DNA of 9,843 bases, taken from contig CAYONM010000142.1 of assembly GCA_964405325.1 (NCBI GenBank), positions 1-9,843 of the forward strand, in the 5' to 3' direction. The position numbers and the translations under genes were made by a program. This document shows positions 7,891-9,843 of the stretch, one piece after another. The notes below the pieces were generated by a model that saw only the letters and a program-made list of their open reading frames with translations, had not been told where the DNA came from and did no database searches. Origin of the DNA: CAYONM01 sp964405325. GTDB lineage: Bacteria > Planctomycetota > UBA11346. The stretch's first letter is position 1; the number at the start of each line of letters is the position of its first letter.

Positions 7891-9843
7891 TCAGTGGATA
7901 CCGGAGAAGGGGTTTTCGTCGTCGAGGCAGGGCTCGGCGGCGACTTTCAGACGATACCAGCTGGTGCTGCGGGGGTTGATCAGGCGCAGGTTCTGATCGT
8001 GGTCCAGCTCCAGCACCAGGGCGAAGCTGGTCTCGGGCAGACCGGCCAGCTGGGCCATGACCTCTTCGTTGAAGCGGCCCTGAAAGCCCTCGTTTTCTGG
8101 CGCGGTCAGGTCGAACCAGCCGAGATTGCGCGGTTCGACGCTTTCGACGAATCCCGGCATGCCGGGATCGGCGCCCAGTTCGTGATCGTGGTACCAGCCG
8201 AACAGGGTCAGCTCGGTGGAGTCCTTGTGCAGGATCGGCAGATTGTCGGAGATCAGCACCTGTGTGCCCACCTTGGTGCCGCGCGGTAGCACCGGCGCGA
8301 AGCCGCCCTTGTAACCGACCAGCGACAGTTCCTTCTGGAATAGGCCGACCGTGAAGGGGCTGCGTTCGACGAAATCACCGGCCAGGTATTGGATCAGACC
8401 GCCTTCGCCGCCGAAATCGCGGCGCAGGATGTGTTCTTCGCAGGCGCCCTGGGCGACCGCTGCTTTGACCCCGCCCGGGTCCATGACCACGGCATGCTGA
8501 TCGACCTGGAAAATCTCCGCTGCCAGGGTTTTGACGATGGGCAGGCGCGAACTGTTGCCGGCCAGCAGCACGGTGAGGCGACGACCTTCGTTGCCGCTAC
8601 TGGTGGTTTGTGAGGCCTCGCCGAAGCCGAAATCCAGGCCGACGGTCTTGGAGGCACTGCCGCCGTCGGGCGCGGCGTCACCTTCGACGTGTTGTACCAG
8701 ATAGGCGGCCTTGGCGATGGAACGACGCAGGGGCCGGTTGATGGCGGCGTTGATTTCCGCTTCGGAAATACTCAGGCCCATCAGGTCTTCAGTGCGGACG
8801 CCAGCATATTTCGCAATTTTTTTCAGTGGCTGGGTGAGGGCGGCTTGTCGTTCGTCGGTGGTGACCGCGCGGATCTTCAGGACTTCGGCCGGCAGCCACA
8901 ATTCGTAGAACAATTTTTTGGCAACATCTTTGGCGATCAGGTCGCCCTTGTTTTCCAGGGTCTGCCAGCAGGTGGGCAGCAGGGTGTCGATGGCCTCGGT
9001 GAGGGCGAAGCCGATCTCCTTGACCTCAAAGGCCTGGACGCCGGCTTTGACGCCAGAGGTGACCAGCCGCTCCAGTGCTTCCAGCGGACTCATGCCCCAA
9101 TTGATGGCTGCTTCCAGTACATCGCCGTGCGCCATCAGGGTATCGATGGCGCGTTCGGTCTGGGCTTCTGGCGTCAGGTTGGCGATATCGGCCGTTTCTG
9201 GATCCTCGTCGTCTTCTTCCACGGCGGCGGCCGTGTTCTCGCTGGCCTGCTCCTGGTCCGAGGCCAGGGCACCCCAGGGATCGTCGACGGTTTTTTGTTC
9301 TTCCACCGCCGGCAGGGCCCAGGGATTGGCAGCTTCAGCCTGTTCTTGCTCTTGGCTGGCGGCGTCTTCCTTGGCGGCCGTTTTCGCTTCGCCGAGGTGG
9401 TCGGCAATGCGTTTGACCAGTTTGAGTTTCAGCACCTTCAAGACCGACAGGGTGATGTTGTCACCGCCGAAATAGGCATCGCCGGTCAGGCCCATGGCAT
9501 CGGTTTCGATGCGGATTCGGCCGGACTCGTCGCGTTTGAGGTCGACGTCCGTGACCGCGACATCAACCGTGCCGCCGCCGAAGTCGTAGCTGACCAGACG
9601 ATGCTGGCTTTCCTGGGTGCTGAAACGACGGAAGTCGTCTAGCAGCTGACCGTAGATGTAATTGAAAGTGGCGGCGTTGGTTTCGTCGACGCGGAGGATC
9701 AGACGGTCATCGTTCCAGGGACGGCCAAGGCCATCGAAGGCGATCTGGAAGGCCTTGCGCAGGTTCTCCAGTTTTTGCCGGTTGTAGAGGATCGGAAAAG
9801 TGGCAACGACATTTTCGATCTGCTGTCCCAGTTCCTGTTCGGC
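7891..9843 (-). CDS. Hsp70/DnaK-family ATPase with acidic insertion (partial, N-terminus outside window)
   Basis: The frame is open to the right edge, giving 650 visible residues; the first phosphate loop and the start lie outside. Visible Hsp70 motifs, in order, are VVATFP (12-17, like the DnaK VITVPAYF strand), VDETNAAT (52-59, like INEPTAAA, with E54 in the place of the catalytic Glu), DFGGGTVD (87-94, phosphate-2 loop), GDAYFGGDN (121-129) and LLAGNSSRLPIV (from 426, adenosine site). An acidic low-complexity insertion occupies about 151-225. A beta-rich part from about 480 resembles a short substrate-binding subdomain, but I see no long helical lid and no EEVD-type end; the chain stops at FSGIH. 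Family role: ATP-driven binding or remodelling of a client protein in the cytoplasm. The next gene encodes a GrpE-like protein. Divergence from DnaK suggests a dedicated rather than housekeeping chaperone. A relation to SrfB-type Hsp70-like proteins cannot be excluded. Confidence 0.88.
   Translation of the reverse strand, partial: AEQELGQQIENVVATFPILYNRQKLENLRKAFQIAFDGLGRPWNDDRLILRVDETNAATFNYIYGQLLDDFRRFSTQESQHRLVSYDFGGGTVDVAVTDVDLKRDESGRIRIETDAMGLTGDAYFGGDNITLSVLKVLKLKLVKRIADHLGEAKTAAKEDAASQEQEQAEAANPWALPAVEEQKTVDDPWGALASDQEQASENTAAAVEEDDEDPETADIANLTPEAQTERAIDTLMAHGDVLEAAINWGMSPLEALERLVTSGVKAGVQAFEVKEIGFALTEAIDTLLPTCWQTLENKGDLIAKDVAKKLFYELWLPAEVLKIRAVTTDERQAALTQPLKKIAKYAGVRTEDLMGLSISEAEINAAINRPLRRSIAKAAYLVQHVEGDAAPDGGSASKTVGLDFGFGEASQTTSSGNEGRRLTVLLAGNSSRLPIVKTLAAEIFQVDQHAVVMDPGGVKAAVAQGACEEHILRRDFGGEGGLIQYLAGDFVERSPFTVGLFQKELSLVGYKGGFAPVLPRGTKVGTQVLISDNLPILHKDSTELTLFGWYHDHELGADPGMPGFVESVEPRNLGWFDLTAPENEGFQGRFNEEVMAQLAGLPETSFALVLELDHDQNLRLINPRSTSWYRLKVAAEPCLDDENPFSGIH

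Noticed and set aside
8689..9642. Plus-strand open frame of 317 codons
   Set aside because: It is antisense to clear Hsp70 motifs. Its Gly- and Phe-rich composition is what antisense reading of this gene produces.

Overview
All genes I can support in this window lie on the minus strand and read from right to left, in tight order. The DNA is GC-rich, with strong G/C preference at third codon positions. Together with the Shine-Dalgarno sites and the exported and membrane-anchored proteins, this suggests a GC-rich proteobacterium, perhaps a gammaproteobacterium. The sequence gives no firm taxonomic marker. I saw no tRNA, rRNA, CRISPR array, transposase or phage gene.

Layout in transcription order. 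(1) 9843-7891: an Hsp70/DnaK-type ATPase, cut at its N-terminus by the window edge, with an acidic disordered insertion in the ATPase domain and no obvious helical lid. (2) 7890-7577: a 314-base gap with a locally AT-rich stretch, a perfect 19-bp palindrome over a possible promoter, and small hairpins. (3) 7576-6500: a protein with an N-terminal coiled coil and a C-terminal domain that closely resembles the beta domain of GrpE, the nucleotide exchange factor of DnaK. (4) 6484-4262: an exported von Willebrand factor A (vWA) protein with a full MIDAS metal site. (5) 4265-2235: a second vWA protein with a signal sequence, a C-terminal membrane helix and a 126-residue cytoplasmic tail; its GTG start overlaps the previous stop. 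(6) 2095-665: a protein of the FGE-sulfatase (SUMF1-like) fold, with a long helical insertion and no catalytic cysteine pair. (7) 665 to beyond base 1: a protein with four tandem zinc-ribbon units followed by a Pro/Glu-rich low-complexity tail, which is cut by the window edge inside a hexanucleotide microsatellite.

Reading as a system. The order Hsp70, GrpE-like, vWA, vWA, FGE-like, zinc ribbon, with 15-base or overlapping junctions, looks like one co-inherited module. A cytoplasmic ATP-driven chaperone pair (Hsp70 plus its own exchange factor) sits with cytoplasmic recognition proteins (FGE-like and zinc ribbon) and two exported vWA proteins. The membrane vWA protein could physically link the two sides of the inner membrane. 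vWA and FGE-sulfatase proteins also recur together in predicted NTP-driven conflict and signalling systems, so defence, envelope stress or a secretion-related assembly role are all possible. The sequence does not decide between them. I do not recognise the exact module as a named system.
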